Below, piece by piece: positions 25,477 through 35,660 of a DNA stretch of 64,000 nt. Positions within the stretch are counted from its first letter, which is position 1; every line of letters begins with the position of its first letter. The position numbers were made by a program, and so were the translations under genes. Under the pieces are notes generated by a model. That model was not told the origin of the DNA. It worked only from the letters and a program-made list of their open reading frames with translations, and made no database searches. Source of the DNA: Octadecabacter algicola (lineage in GTDB: Bacteria; Pseudomonadota; Alphaproteobacteria; Rhodobacterales; Rhodobacteraceae); assembly GCF_021532625.1 (NCBI RefSeq), contig NZ_JAKGAR010000001.1:372001-436000 (forward strand), in the 5' to 3' direction.

Positions 25477-26785
25477 CTTGTCCAGCTCTTATATAAATCA
25501 TTGGGTTTACGGGGCGTCCGCCCACTCGGATTTCATAGTGAAGGTGCGGGCCGGTAGACCGTCCGGAGTTTCCAATATCACCAATTCGGTCGCCACGCGA
25601 GAGTCTTTGTCCAACTTCTACACGAATTCGGTTCTGGTGCGCATATCGTGTCTCAATACCGAAAGCATGCTGCACCTTGACGAGACGACCATATCCAGAT
25701 GACCAGCCAGCAAAGGTTACCACACCGTCTGCTGGTGCGTAGATTGGCGTGCCGATAGGGGCGGCAAAGTCGGTGCCATTGTGCATCCGGCCCCAGCGCA
25801 TGCCGAAACCAGATGTGAAACGAAAGCCGCTGCGCACCGGCATGTCGAACGGAATGCGTTCAGCTGCGATGCGATAAAGGTTCAAGCGGTCCATTGAACC
25901 TAGGATACCATTGGCGCGAGCCGCATCAGGGTCCTCGCCGCCACCGCGTGTTGAGAATTGCAATGGTGTCAGAGGGCCGCCAGTGCCGGAATAGCCGCGA
26001 CGAACCTGTTCGAGAACATCATCAGGGTTCATGCCTGCTGCACGGAACATATTGTCCAGTGGTTCAACGGAAACGGTAAAGGCTTCTTCGAGTTGGCGGA
26101 AAATCTGGTCGTTGCGCTCTTGAAGAAGGCGTAATTCGAGTTCCATGTCAGCGGCGTGGCTGAGTGCGAACTCGGCGTCATCTGCAATTTGGTCGCGCTC
26201 GGCGGCTGTATCGGCAAGGGCGGTCGCAAGAAGATCAACAGTGCCAGATGCGTCGCCAGACTGCGCGAAACCTGTTGGAACATCACCTTCACCTGCGATT
26301 GCTGCCTCAAGGGCGGCAACCTGGTCTTCGGCGACCTGACGTTCATGCATGGTGCGGCGCAAGGTTGCCTGCACCACTTCCAAACCTGTTTCCAATTCGC
26401 GACGGCGATCTTCGCTACGCAGCAATTCGGATTGCATCAGTGAAATCTGTTCGAGTGCGGAAGAGAACCGCTGCTGCGCCGCAACGGCCTCGTTGGCGCG
26501 CACATCGCGCTCGGTGGAGAGGGCGTTTAGGCGTTCTTCGTATGTGGATTGGTCCCGTTGAGCTTGAGCGCGGAAGTTGCCGGCGCCGATGCTGTCCATC
26601 AGCAAAACGGCGGTTGCAATAATTGTCCAACTGATGACGATTGCGCTACCTGCCCAAGCGACAAGCTGGGTTTCGGGTTTCAGACGGATGAACCGTGTTT
26701 CCGTGTCAGAGCGCAAGAAGAGGCGCTTTTCCGGAAAGCGTTTCTCGAGGGCTACGTGAAGTTTGTGTATCAGCCGCGATTTCAA
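25466..26785 (-). CDS. M23-family (LytM) peptidase with coiled coil, membrane-anchored
   Basis: 439 aa. A basic cytoplasmic N-terminus (about 1-40) precedes one transmembrane helix (about 43-65, AGSAIVISWTIIATAVLL), a long periplasmic coiled coil (about 75-235, rich in E, Q, R, A), and a C-terminal LytM domain. Zinc-site residues are in MHNGTDFAAP (His, Asp) and HLHYE (His), with the conserved glycine-rich NSGRSTGPHLHYEIRVGG region. Such proteins cleave peptidoglycan crosslinks. The gene directly precedes and overlaps the bactofilin gene. The short cytoplasmic tail is the likely contact with the bactofilin filament (inferred from characterised pairs). Confidence 0.9.
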   Translation of the reverse strand: MKSRLIHKLHVALEKRFPEKRLFLRSDTETRFIRLKPETQLVAWAGSAIVISWTIIATAVLLMDSIGAGNFRAQAQRDQSTYEERLNALSTERDVRANEAVAAQQRFSSALEQISLMQSELLRSEDRRRELETGLEVVQATLRRTMHERQVAEDQVAALEAAIAGEGDVPTGFAQSGDASGTVDLLATALADTAAERDQIADDAEFALSHAADMELELRLLQERNDQIFRQLEEAFTVSVEPLDNMFRAAGMNPDDVLEQVRRGYSGTGGPLTPLQFSTRGGGEDPDAARANGILGSMDRLNLYRIAAERIPFDMPVRSGFRFTSGFGMRWGRMHNGTDFAAPIGTPIYAPADGVVTFAGWSSGYGRLVKVQHAFGIETRYAHQNRIRVEVGQRLSRGDRIGDIGNSGRSTGPHLHYEIRVGGRPVNPMIYIRAGQDVF

Positions 26786-26965
26786 GTTCTTATCCTGGTC
26801 CCAACCCTATCCATGACGCGAGCTCCCCAGCTGCTAACGTCGTACGTCTGTTAACGGGTGCAGGAATCGCTGGCAAGGTTTTTGCCCAATTTCTTGTCAT
26901 TTCAGCGGGATATGAGTCTTTTTGGGCAGCATACCGCCGACGCAGCGGTTAACAGTGGGGACAGG

Positions 26966-27775
26966 TCAGATACCATCGGCGAGGGGCCAATAAAAGTCAG
27001 GCGGTATACCTGCTTCGGCGCGTTTCTCTTCGTTGAATGGTGGGCGCAGTTTACTGTGGAAGTATTTGCGTACGAGGTCATGGAACAAGGGCGTCGGATC
27101 CAAGTTCTCGCGGCCGCACAGGAAGTGGAACCATTTTGAACCGTACGTGACGTGATGGACTTCTTCTGCGTAGATCACGTTGAGCGCGTCAATCGTTTGC
27201 CGGTCTTTGGCCTGCTGGAAAATCTTGATCATGCCGGGGGTCACGTCAAGGCCGCGGGCCTCAAGAACCATTGGCACCACAGCGAGACGCCCCATGATGT
27301 CTTTCGCGGTGTCTTCAGCCGCACGCCACATGCCCGCATGGGCATCAAGCGCACCGTAATAGCTACCTTGCGCTTCAAGACAGTCGCACATCAGATTGAA
27401 ATGTTTAGATTCTTCGTCTGCGGCCTTTACCCAGTCGTCATAAAAACCGATCGGCATTGGCGTATCACTGAATCTTGCAATCAGGTCCCAGTGTAGGTCT
27501 ACCGCGTTAAGTTCGATATGTGCCACAGCGTGAAGAATGGCGATACGGCCTTCGGGCGTTCCGGGCTTGCGGCGGGGGACGTCACGTGGGTCAAGCAGCG
27601 TCGGAGCATCAGGACGCGCAGGCATGTCTGGGGGAGTCGCCGTACCAATTTCGGGAACTTCGCCGGCGTCGCGCGCGGCTTTCCATGCAGCCGCATATTC
27701 ACGAGAGATCGCCGTCTTAGTGCGGCCATCAGCGGTGCGCAGAACGTCATCTGCCATTTGAGCGAGTGGTTTCAT
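26966..27775 (-). CDS. DUF455 family protein (ferritin-like)
   Basis: 269 aa from the internal ATG (MKPLAQMADDVL), which matches family N-termini; a TTG-started version would add 12 residues. The central helices carry ferritin-like metal-ligand patterns: HAVAHIELNAVDLHWD (E and H), DEESKHFNLM (E-x-x-H) and AEEVHHVTYG (E-x-x-H). These suggest a di-iron or di-metal four-helix bundle. The biochemical role of DUF455 is unknown. No clear Shine-Dalgarno precedes the chosen ATG, so the start is less certain than the product. Confidence 0.83.
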   Translation of the reverse strand: MKPLAQMADDVLRTADGRTKTAISREYAAAWKAARDAGEVPEIGTATPPDMPARPDAPTLLDPRDVPRRKPGTPEGRIAILHAVAHIELNAVDLHWDLIARFSDTPMPIGFYDDWVKAADEESKHFNLMCDCLEAQGSYYGALDAHAGMWRAAEDTAKDIMGRLAVVPMVLEARGLDVTPGMIKIFQQAKDRQTIDALNVIYAEEVHHVTYGSKWFHFLCGRENLDPTPLFHDLVRKYFHSKLRPPFNEEKRAEAGIPPDFYWPLADGI

Positions 27776-27877
27776 AAGGTGTTGAATAAGCGCGACGCAT
27801 TGTGCGCACAAGCCATACTCAGTCCTTACACATTAGCTGTGTAAAGCTTCGGGCCGATCATTAGAAAAGCCGAACGA

Positions 27878-28066
27878 CTATTTCGTTTTCTTAGGCCCGT
27901 CCCGGGCAGCTTTTTCTTCTTTGGTCAGGGTCTGGTTCCAAACATTCTTGCTCAACCCGAGGGCTGGATCGAGAGGTTTGGTTTTCCCTTTGGTGACCTT
28001 ACCACCCTTGTTCAAGAATTCCTGAATAAGGGCATCGTCTGTGTTGTCTTTGGGCACATGTTTCAT
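27878..28066 (-). CDS. Small basic hypothetical protein, 62 aa
   Basis: A highly charged, lysine-rich, soluble small protein (for example GGKVTKGKTKPLDPALGLSK), with no signal peptide or membrane segment. Coding character is supported by its position between same-strand genes and by the absence of an overlapping alternative. The ribosome-binding site is weak. No recognised domain. Confidence 0.6.
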   Translation of the reverse strand: MKHVPKDNTDDALIQEFLNKGGKVTKGKTKPLDPALGLSKNVWNQTLTKEEKAARDGPKKTK

Positions 28067-28175
28067 GGGTTAATTGTAACGTGTCCCAATGGTGGGCGCA
28101 ATGACGGCAATGTTTGGTTGGTCCGGCAGGACGACAGCGACGTCCAAGGTCGTCAAACGCCGCTGTCGCATCTGA

Positions 28176-28649
28176 TTATAGCGCCTGAACCGCCGCGAGG
28201 ACTTCATCGACATGACCAGGGACTTTAACTTTGCGCCAAACTTGGGCGATCTTCCCGTCCGCGATCAAAAAGGTGCTGCGCTCGATCCCCATAAAAGTCT
28301 TGCCGTACATCTGCTTAGACTTCCACGTGCCATAGCGTTCACAGGTATCACCCTCTGCGTCTGACAGCAGCGCGACCTTAAGGTCGTGTTTGGCGACAAA
28401 GTTGTCGTGCTTTTTGACGGTGTCTTTGCTGATTCCAAGAACCGTCGCGCCACTCGCTGCGAATTCATGCAACATCTCGGTGAAACCGATGGCTTCTGTG
28501 GTGCAGCCGGGGGTGTTGTCCTTTGGGTAAAAGAACAGCACGACAGGGCCGACAATGTCAGACAAAGTCACAGTGTCGCCGCCGTCACGGGGAAGCGAAA
28601 CATATGGTGCAAGATCGCCAACGGCGAGCAAAGCGGCGGGTTCTGTCAT
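28176..28649 (-). CDS. bcp: Thiol peroxidase of the BCP/PrxQ family
   Basis: 157 aa from the ATG that has AAGGA about 6 bases upstream. The peroxidatic cysteine lies in PKDNTPGCTTEA (about 45), and the following FLIADGKIAQVWRKVKVPGH is typical of the BCP branch. The usual resolving cysteine five residues later is replaced by isoleucine (GCTTEAIGF), so it would work as a 1-Cys enzyme or use the later cysteine in GDTCERYG. It reduces hydrogen and organic peroxides in the cytoplasm. Divergent from the AsmA-like gene, with only about 60 bp between starts. Confidence 0.9.
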   Translation of the reverse strand: MTEPAALLAVGDLAPYVSLPRDGGDTVTLSDIVGPVVLFFYPKDNTPGCTTEAIGFTEMLHEFAASGATVLGISKDTVKKHDNFVAKHDLKVALLSDAEGDTCERYGTWKSKQMYGKTFMGIERSTFLIADGKIAQVWRKVKVPGHVDEVLAAVQAL

Positions 28650-28712
28650 ATCTGGTCCTTTCGAGTGCAATCTCTTTGCGTTCTAGCGCGTTAGGCGCGA
28701 ATATAAAGCGCA

Positions 28713-31700
28713 ATGAGTGAGAGCAGTCCACAATCTACCCCAAAAGAAACAGAAGGGGACGTTTCAGCGGATCAAGCTGAGGGCGACACAGCCGTGGAAG
28801 AAACGGCTGTGGACGACATAGATGTAGAAGAGGCTGGAACGTCTGGGCGCAAACCACGCTGCCCGAAACGACGACGGCGGATTTGGTGGTCCTTTAGGGC
28901 AGTCATCTTGGTGCTGGTCGTTGCACCGTTCCTAATGTTGGCTATCGCGGCTGCGCTTTTGATTGGCCACGAAGTGAGCGCGCCGTCTTGGATCGTGCGC
29001 GAGGTAGAACGCCGCGCAGAAGAAGTTTTGGCCGGTGGCGAACTTGGCTTTGGGGCGATGAAGTTTACCGTCGGTCAAGATCTGCACCCACAATTGGTTT
29101 TGGAAAACGCTGTTTTGCGGGATGCAGATGGTGTGGCTTTGGCCCGCGTGCCAAGAATTGAAGGGCAAATTTCACCGCGCGGCGCGTTGCAAGGGCGCGT
29201 ATTGGCGCAAGAAATCCGTCTGACGGGGGCACAGATATCCCTAAACAGGGCGAATGACGGCACTGTCGCGTTCGCCTTTGGTCAGGGAAATTCGGCATTG
29301 GTAGCGGCGGACGGTTTCCTAGGATTGCTGGATCAGATCGATCAAGTATTTGAAGAGGGCGCATTGGAAGCGCTGGAGCAAGTCCACGCTGAAGGGCTGA
29401 TCATTAACTACGTCGATGCGCGTGCGGGCCGATCTTGGGTGGTGGATGGCGGGCGCATTGACCTCGACCTGCGCGATGGTGACCTTGATTTGCGGGCAGA
29501 TGTTGCGCTGTTGTCGGGGCGGTCTTACGTCACCACCGCTGAGCTGACCTATGCATCAGCACGTGACAACCGATCCGCCCAGATCGGGGTGGCCATTGAT
29601 AGCGCCGCTGCCGAAGATATCGCCAGCCAATCACCTCTTTTGGCTTGGCTGGCCATTTTGGATGCGCCGATTTCTGGTTCTGTTCGCGGTGAATTGGACA
29701 CGCAAGGTTCGCTCACGGGGGCCTCTGCGACCTTGCAAATCGGAGCAGGGGAAGTTCGGCCAACGTCGCAGACCCGTCCGGTTCCTTTTGAAGGTGCACG
29801 GACTTATCTGCGGTATGACCCTGTGACCGATCAAATGATTTTTGATTCCATAGAGGTCGATAGCGATTGGGGCCGTATCGAGGGCACTGCACAAACCTAT
29901 TTGCGGGAATACACCAATGGCTGGCCCGAGGCACTGTTGGGGCAGGTTCAGATCAACGAACTTAATTTCGCACCCGAAGGGGTCTATGACGAACCAATTG
30001 AGTTGAGAGACGGCAGTCTAGATTTCCGTCTGCGGCTGGACCCGTTCACGTTGGATATCGGGCAGGCGGTTGCCATGGTCGATCAGACACCTTTGCATCT
30101 GTCTGGTCAGGTCTCGGCCTTGATTGATGGCTGGTCCGTATCACTTGATGCATTCGCAGACGAGATTGGCATCGATAAGGTCATGCAGCTGTGGCCCACA
30201 GCCGTCGCGCCGCGCACGCGAACCTGGCTGTCGGAGAACATCAAAGATGGGACTGCGCGCAACGCCAACATAGCGTTCCGAGCCTATCCCAATGCGCGCC
30301 CCAATATTGCGCTGACTATGGACTTAAGCGGTGGTCAGGTGCAGTTCATGCGCACTCTGCCACCCATTGATGGCGCACGCGGTACCTTATCCATTGTAGA
30401 TCGGCGGGTCGCTTTGACCTTAGAGGCGGGGCATGTGACGGCACCGGAAGGCGGAAGGTTGGATCTGTCAGGCAGTAGTATGGTGATCCCGCAAACAGGC
30501 ATTCCCAACCCTCCGGCGCGATTTGATCTGGCGTTGAACGGGCGGATCACAGCGGCGATGTCAATTCTGTCTCAACCGCCGTTTAACGTGCTTCGGAATT
30601 CAGATTTGCCGGTCAGCTTTGCCCAAGGACGCGCTGATGTGGTTGCGTCTATCGACATGCCGCTTGGCAAGGATGTCGCGCCACAACAAAGGATATGGAG
30701 CGCAACCGCACAATTGCGCGATGTGCGTTCCGAGGTTCTGATCCCTGGTCAAGTGTTGACCGCATCGGCTTTGCGGTTGGCCGTTGATCCAAGCAGCCTT
30801 GTGGTGCGCGGGCCTATGCGGTTGGGCAATGTAGGGGCTACGGCAGTGTTTTCGCGGGCCTTGGGGGCAGGGTCAGAGGGCACTGCCCGCGTTGAGGCCG
30901 AGGTCACGGTTGGACCTGCTTTCTTCAATGCCTTCAACATCAATTTGCCCGATGGAATGGTGAGCGGTGAGAGCCAAGCGCAACTTGCCTTGAACCTTAG
31001 CGATCCATCGGCGCCGACATTTCGTCTGACGTCTGGCCTTCAAGGCACCAGCCTGTCACTACCTGCAGTTGGTTGGTCAAAAGCGCGCAATTCTACGGGT
31101 GCGTTGACGGTTGCTGGGCTGTTGGGTGATCAGCCGCGTATTGACGAATTTTCAATCTCTGCGCCGGGGTTGAATACCTCAGGAACGATCCGTTTGGCAG
31201 CGGGAGGCGGGCTTGAACGCGCCGCATTCAGAAACGTGCGACTTGGAGGCTGGCTAGACGCACCTGTCGTGTTGATCGGACGCGGGCAGGGCCGCCCCTT
31301 AGAGGTTCAGATCGCGGGCGGCACGTTGGATCTTCGGGCTGCTAATTTTGGCCAATCCGGCGGTGAAGGTGGGCCAATGGACATCGCGCTAGACAGCCTT
31401 CGTGTGTCAGATCAAATAAGGATCGATGATTTTCGGGGCAATTTCATCTCGACTGGTGGATTGCAGGGCGAGTTTAGTGGCAACATAAATGGCTCGGCGC
31501 CGGTGCGCGGCACTTTGGTTCCTGTTGAGGGTCGACCTGCTGTGCGTATCGTTAGCAACGATGCCGGAAGCCTATTTCGCGCCACCGGATTGCTTCGCAA
31601 TGCTTATGATGGCGATTTGCAACTGACGCTTATACCGACTGGCGCCGAAGGGACCTATGACGGGACACTTGTAGGGAGCGATTTGCGTGTTCGTGATGCC

Positions 31701-32108
31701 CCTGCTTTGGCATCATTGCTTGATGCGATTTCTGTGGTTGGACTGTTGAGCCAGCTCGACGGCCAAGGGCTGATGTTTAACAACGTTAATGCAGAGTTTC
31801 GTCTGACGCCAAACCAAGTAATCCTCACGCAGTCGAGCGCCACTGGACCGGGTCTGGGCGTTTCAATGGACGGGATATATCAGCAGGTCGCAGGGCAGAT
31901 GGATTTTCAGGGTGTGATCTCACCGTTTTATCTGCTGAACGGCATTGGGTCTGTGTTGACGCGGCGCGGTGAAGGGTTGATCGGGTTTAATTTCAACCTG
32001 CGGGGTCCCGTTGACAACCCGCAAGTAATCGTCAATCCGCTGTCCGCGCTGACGCCGGGAATGTTCCGTGAGATTTTCCGACGGCCGCCGCCAACCATTA
32101 GCCAATAG
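28713..32108 (+). CDS. Large AsmA-like/DUF3971 envelope protein
   Basis: 1131 aa, the longest gene in the window. An acidic cytoplasmic N-terminus (about 1-45) and a basic patch (KRRRRIWW) precede one transmembrane helix (about 63-87). A very long periplasmic beta-rich region follows, typical of the AsmA/YhdP/TamB superfamily, with DUF3971-like repeats and a C-terminal AsmA-like domain ([20 protein letters not shown], then [20 protein letters not shown] and [16 protein letters not shown]). Such proteins form hydrophobic grooves thought to carry phospholipids to the outer membrane. The 20-bp spacing to queA suggests cotranscription. Specific cargo is unknown. Confidence 0.82.
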   Translation: MSESSPQSTPKETEGDVSADQAEGDTAVEETAVDDIDVEEAGTSGRKPRCPKRRRRIWWSFRAVILVLVVAPFLMLAIAAALLIGHEVSAPSWIVREVERRAEEVLAGGELGFGAMKFTVGQDLHPQLVLENAVLRDADGVALARVPRIEGQISPRGALQGRVLAQEIRLTGAQISLNRANDGTVAFAFGQGNSALVAADGFLGLLDQIDQVFEEGALEALEQVHAEGLIINYVDARAGRSWVVDGGRIDLDLRDGDLDLRADVALLSGRSYVTTAELTYASARDNRSAQIGVAIDSAAAEDIASQSPLLAWLAILDAPISGSVRGELDTQGSLTGASATLQIGAGEVRPTSQTRPVPFEGARTYLRYDPVTDQMIFDSIEVDSDWGRIEGTAQTYLREYTNGWPEALLGQVQINELNFAPEGVYDEPIELRDGSLDFRLRLDPFTLDIGQAVAMVDQTPLHLSGQVSALIDGWSVSLDAFADEIGIDKVMQLWPTAVAPRTRTWLSENIKDGTARNANIAFRAYPNARPNIALTMDLSGGQVQFMRTLPPIDGARGTLSIVDRRVALTLEAGHVTAPEGGRLDLSGSSMVIPQTGIPNPPARFDLALNGRITAAMSILSQPPFNVLRNSDLPVSFAQGRADVVASIDMPLGKDVAPQQRIWSATAQLRDVRSEVLIPGQVLTASALRLAVDPSSLVVRGPMRLGNVGATAVFSRALGAGSEGTARVEAEVTVGPAFFNAFNINLPDGMVSGESQAQLALNLSDPSAPTFRLTSGLQGTSLSLPAVGWSKARNSTGALTVAGLLGDQPRIDEFSISAPGLNTSGTIRLAAGGGLERAAFRNVRLGGWLDAPVVLIGRGQGRPLEVQIAGGTLDLRAANFGQSGGEGGPMDIALDSLRVSDQIRIDDFRGNFISTGGLQGEFSGNINGSAPVRGTLVPVEGRPAVRIVSNDAGSLFRATGLLRNAYDGDLQLTLIPTGAEGTYDGTLVGSDLRVRDAPALASLLDAISVVGLLSQLDGQGLMFNNVNAEFRLTPNQVILTQSSATGPGLGVSMDGIYQQVAGQMDFQGVISPFYLLNGIGSVLTRRGEGLIGFNFNLRGPVDNPQVIVNPLSALTPGMFREIFRRPPPTISQ

Positions 32109-32128
32109 GCGCCAAGGATAGACGATCC

Positions 32129-33175
32129 ATGAAACTAAGCGATTTTGATTTTGACCTGCCAGATGAATTGATTGCGGTGCGGCCTGCACGGCCCAGAACG
32201 TCTGCCAAACTGCTGGTGGCGCAAGGCGATCAGATCCGCGATCTGGCCGTTCGTGATCTTGTGGATGTGCTAAAGGCTGGGGACCATTTGGTTCTGAATG
32301 ACACCAAGGTTATTCCCGCGCGGTTGTTTGGTGAACGCCACCGCGAAACACGTGACGGGCCAGGGATCGCAAAGATCGAAGTGACTTTGCTGGAACCGCA
32401 AGCCAATGGAACGTGGGCCGCTTTGGTCAAACCGATGCGTAAACTGCGCGAAGGTGAAGTGATTGTGTTTTCGCCTGACTTGTCAGCCGTTTTTGTTGGG
32501 CGAGGCGACGATACCGCGTTTCTAGAATTTAATCTTACGGGTGATGATTTTGACGCGGCGCTGAATGACGCTGGGGCCATGCCTTTGCCACCTTATATTG
32601 CGGCCAAACGACCTGCGGATGCACAAGACAAAGACGATTATCAGACGATTTGGGCGGCGCAAACCGGGGCTGTCGCAGCACCAACAGCATCGCTACATTT
32701 CGAACAGTGGTTGCTTGATGAGCTTGCCGCGAAGGGTGTGAAGTTCAGCCATGTGACGCTTCATGTGGGGGCTGGCACGTTCCTGCCCGTCAAGGTCGAA
32801 GATGTGGCGGATCACAAGATGCATTCCGAATGGGGACAGGTCAGCGCAAAGGCTGCCGCCGATATCATGGCTACCAAAGCGGCGGGTGGCCGTGTCATCC
32901 CTGTGGGAACGACGGCCTGTCGGCTGATCGAAAGCGCGGGGCGTTCAGGCGTGTTACAGGCTTGGGAAGGGGATACGGACATCTTCATCACACCGGGGTT
33001 CGAATTCCAGATCACGGATGGGTTGATGACAAACTTCCACCTGCCGAAATCCACGCTGATGATGCTGGTCAGCGCGCTGATGGGGGCAAAAGCCATCAAA
33101 GATATCTATGCACACGCCATCGAAAACGATTATCGCTTCTTCAGTTACGGGGACAGTTCAATCCTGTTGCCCTAG
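32129..33175 (+). CDS. queA: tRNA preQ1(34) S-adenosylmethionine ribosyltransferase-isomerase
   Basis: 348 aa, full length. QueA transfers the ribosyl part of SAM to preQ1 in the wobble position of tRNAs for Asp, Asn, His and Tyr, making epoxyqueuosine. Family segments: [20 protein letters not shown] at the N-terminus, [17 protein letters not shown] (about 50-66), [31 protein letters not shown] and [17 protein letters not shown]. Ribosome-binding site AAGGA lies upstream. It is convergent with the BesD-family oxygenase (9-bp gap). The tRNA-Asp genes in this window carry the GTC anticodon that is its substrate. Confidence 0.96.
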   Translation: MKLSDFDFDLPDELIAVRPARPRTSAKLLVAQGDQIRDLAVRDLVDVLKAGDHLVLNDTKVIPARLFGERHRETRDGPGIAKIEVTLLEPQANGTWAALVKPMRKLREGEVIVFSPDLSAVFVGRGDDTAFLEFNLTGDDFDAALNDAGAMPLPPYIAAKRPADAQDKDDYQTIWAAQTGAVAAPTASLHFEQWLLDELAAKGVKFSHVTLHVGAGTFLPVKVEDVADHKMHSEWGQVSAKAAADIMATKAAGGRVIPVGTTACRLIESAGRSGVLQAWEGDTDIFITPGFEFQITDGLMTNFHLPKSTLMMLVSALMGAKAIKDIYAHAIENDYRFFSYGDSSILLP

Positions 33176-33184
33176 GCGCTTGGG

Positions 33185-34021
33185 TCAATCGATGTAATTG
33201 TCATTGCGAACGCCCGCGCGTTCGTAATGAACGGGAAGAACGCGACCATAAAGCTGTTTGGCCCGTTCCGGCGTTGCCACCATGCCCGGTTCTTCAACGT
33301 AGGACAGGATCGCCACATAGCGTGGGCGATTGCCCGAGAGCGGGGCGACCCGATGTAGGCTGTTGCGGCCCCTAAACAGTTGTAAATCGCCGGGCTCAAG
33401 CTGAAGCGATGTAACCTGATCTGATGTGCCGTCCAAAACCTTTGCCACTTCTTCGAAGTTTTCACCTTTGTCGCGTATACCGGCGGCGTATTCGAATTCC
33501 CCACCGCGTTCCGCATTCTGGATCGCCAATGTTACTGTGAAATTGTTGGTATCAAAGTGCCATGGAAACCCTGTGCCTTCTTCGGCGAGGTTTACAATCA
33601 CGTCAGCTAAAGGATCAGCATACCGGTGGAATTTTTCTTCTTCCAAGCAGGCTTGGATGAATGCGTCAAATCCGGGCGTGTTATAGATGCGGCGCAAAGG
33701 GCCGTCGTCTGAAAAATTATCGGCGGCCACAAACGCATTTGAGCGGTCAAAGAACCGTCTTTGAGGGTGAGAGGGGGCGAGGCTCTCGTCATCTTGTGTG
33801 AAGTAAGCGTTGGTTCGGTTGTAGGAACGATGTGCGTTTGGTGCGACGGTGTCGGCCTCTGCGATCAAGGCGTCGATACCAGCCGGTGTCAGGAACCCAC
33901 GCAGCACGGCACATCCATCTGTCGCAAGGGCTGCACGGGTTTTATCGATCACGGGTTGAAGTTGCTGTGCACTTTCCGTGATCGGATAATCGCTAAAGTT
34001 TATGAAACTGTGATCGTTCAT
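33185..34021 (-). CDS. Fe(II)/2-oxoglutarate oxygenase of the BesD/HalD family, hydroxylase-type motif
   Basis: 278 aa, one cupin-like double-stranded beta-helix domain. The iron facial triad is complete: His155-x-Asp157 (GFPWHFDTNNF) and the distal His223 (NSLHRVAPLSG). Arg234 (RPRYVAILSY) is placed to bind 2-oxoglutarate. The segments FEYAAGIRD and VLDGTSDQVTSLQLEPGDLQLFRGR resemble the amino-acid halogenases BesD and HalB/HalD. In those halogenases the Asp is replaced by Gly to make room for chloride. Because Asp157 is present, hydroxylation (or another oxidation) of a free amino acid or small amine is the better prediction. The substrate is unknown. Single gene, ahead of a divergent MFS transporter. 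Confidence 0.78.
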   Translation of the reverse strand: MNDHSFINFSDYPITESAQQLQPVIDKTRAALATDGCAVLRGFLTPAGIDALIAEADTVAPNAHRSYNRTNAYFTQDDESLAPSHPQRRFFDRSNAFVAADNFSDDGPLRRIYNTPGFDAFIQACLEEEKFHRYADPLADVIVNLAEEGTGFPWHFDTNNFTVTLAIQNAERGGEFEYAAGIRDKGENFEEVAKVLDGTSDQVTSLQLEPGDLQLFRGRNSLHRVAPLSGNRPRYVAILSYVEEPGMVATPERAKQLYGRVLPVHYERAGVRNDNYID

Positions 34022-34287
34022 GGTTCAACCTTTCGCTGTGCTTATATGATCCAAAAATCGTAGAGGTTGGGCTCAGATTAGGTCTAGGTCCAAGTGCGAC
34101 GTACCAGTGTCGTATTCGAATGATGGAGAGACGGGATTGCGCATTGGCCTTTATTAATTTGCGAAAACCCGTCCTGAACAACGCAATTGGGCAAAAGTGC
34201 GATTGCGTCATCGACTGTCGCTTGTATAGGGGCGCTGATGACGGCGTCGTGAAAAGGTCGTCTTAGAAACGCACAAGGATTCGCGTC

Positions 34288-35559
34288 ATGGTTAAGGTTT
34301 TCTTCGGGTCTTGGGCATTGTTCCTTGGCATGTTCATGTTGATGGTTGGGAACGGCCTGCAAGGGACGTTGTTGGGCATCCGTGGCGGCATTGAAAACTT
34401 TTCGGCCTTTCAGATGTCTATTGTCATGTCGGGTTATTTTGTCGGCTTCTTGGGCGGATCGCGGCTTGCGCCAGAAATGATCCGCCGTGTCGGTCATGTC
34501 CGTGTCTTCGCGGCCCTTGGATCAACGATTTCGGCTGTTTTGATCTTGTATCCAGTCTTGCCGGAAGTCTGGGCATGGACGTTGGGACGGGTGGTGATCG
34601 GGTTCTGTTTCTCCGGTGTTTATGTCACCGCTGAAAGCTGGTTGAACAACTCTGCGACGAATGAAAACCGTGGCCAGTCCCTTAGCCTTTATATGTTGGC
34701 ACAGATGTCGGGTATTGTGGTCGCACAAGGTATCCTGAGCATCGGTGATGTGGGCGGCTATGTCCTGTTTATCATTCCGTCTGTACTTGTGTCCTTGGCC
34801 TTTGCGCCGATTTTGTTGTCAGTACAGCCAACTCCAGCTTTTGATACGACGCGACCGATGAGCATCCGAAAGCTTGTTGAAACGTCTCCGCTTGCCTCAG
34901 TTGGGATGTTTTTCCTTGGTGGAGTGTTTGCAGCGCAATTCGGTATGACAGCGGTTTACGGAACAGAGGTCGGACTGAGCGTCGGACAGATTTCAGTTTT
35001 GGTCTCGTCCATCTATATTGCGGCTCTCGTTGCGCAATATCCGATTGGTTGGTTGTCTGACCGAATGGATCGTCGTTTGTTGATTGTCGGATTGGCAACT
35101 TTTGGCGGATGTGGTGCGTTTTTGGCTGCGTTGTCAGGTGGCGATTTCTATACAATTCTCGTAGGAGCCGCGATCGTTGGTGGGACGTCGAATCCACTCT
35201 ATGCGCTCTATATCGCTTACGCGAACGACTTCCTTGAACACGAAGACATGCCTGCAGCCTCAGCCGGATTTATTTTTATCAATGGTGTTGGCGCGATTAT
35301 GGGCCCGATCCTTTTGGGGTGGGCGATGGGTGTGTTTGGTGTGGCGTCGTTTTGGGTCGCGGTTGCGATCTTGATGCTCGCTGGGGCTGCTTATGGTCTA
35401 TTGCGGATGCTACAGCGTCCAAGCGAAACGGACGTGGCGGACATGACGTCATATGCACCGATCTTGGCCAGCGGGTCGCCCGTCGCGGTGGATATGGCGC
35501 AGGAGTATTATATCGACGCTGAGATTGAGGCCGAAACCGAGGCCGAACAAGATGAGTAA
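34288..35559 (+). CDS. MFS transporter (YcaD-like)
   Basis: 423 aa with twelve predicted membrane helices. The first half has the MFS loop signature (GGSRLAPEMIRRVGHVRVF), the segment RVVIGFCFSGVYVTAESWLN is typical of the YcaD branch, and the central loop contains QYPIGWLSDRMDRR, the second-half copy of the MFS motif. The last 40 residues form an acidic cytoplasmic tail (EIEAETEAEQDE). The substrate is not evident. AAGGA precedes the ATG. It is divergent from the BesD-family gene with a 266-bp gap, so substrate or product export is possible but unproven. Confidence 0.85.
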   Translation: MVKVFFGSWALFLGMFMLMVGNGLQGTLLGIRGGIENFSAFQMSIVMSGYFVGFLGGSRLAPEMIRRVGHVRVFAALGSTISAVLILYPVLPEVWAWTLGRVVIGFCFSGVYVTAESWLNNSATNENRGQSLSLYMLAQMSGIVVAQGILSIGDVGGYVLFIIPSVLVSLAFAPILLSVQPTPAFDTTRPMSIRKLVETSPLASVGMFFLGGVFAAQFGMTAVYGTEVGLSVGQISVLVSSIYIAALVAQYPIGWLSDRMDRRLLIVGLATFGGCGAFLAALSGGDFYTILVGAAIVGGTSNPLYALYIAYANDFLEHEDMPAASAGFIFINGVGAIMGPILLGWAMGVFGVASFWVAVAILMLAGAAYGLLRMLQRPSETDVADMTSYAPILASGSPVAVDMAQEYYIDAEIEAETEAEQDE

Positions 35560-35660
35560 CCTAGCCCAAGGGTAAAAAACCTACAGGTTGTCAGATGTTA
35601 CCTATTCTGTAACGCTACGATGCTAAGGGGAGCGAGACGGGCGAAAAAAAGGGACGGAAA

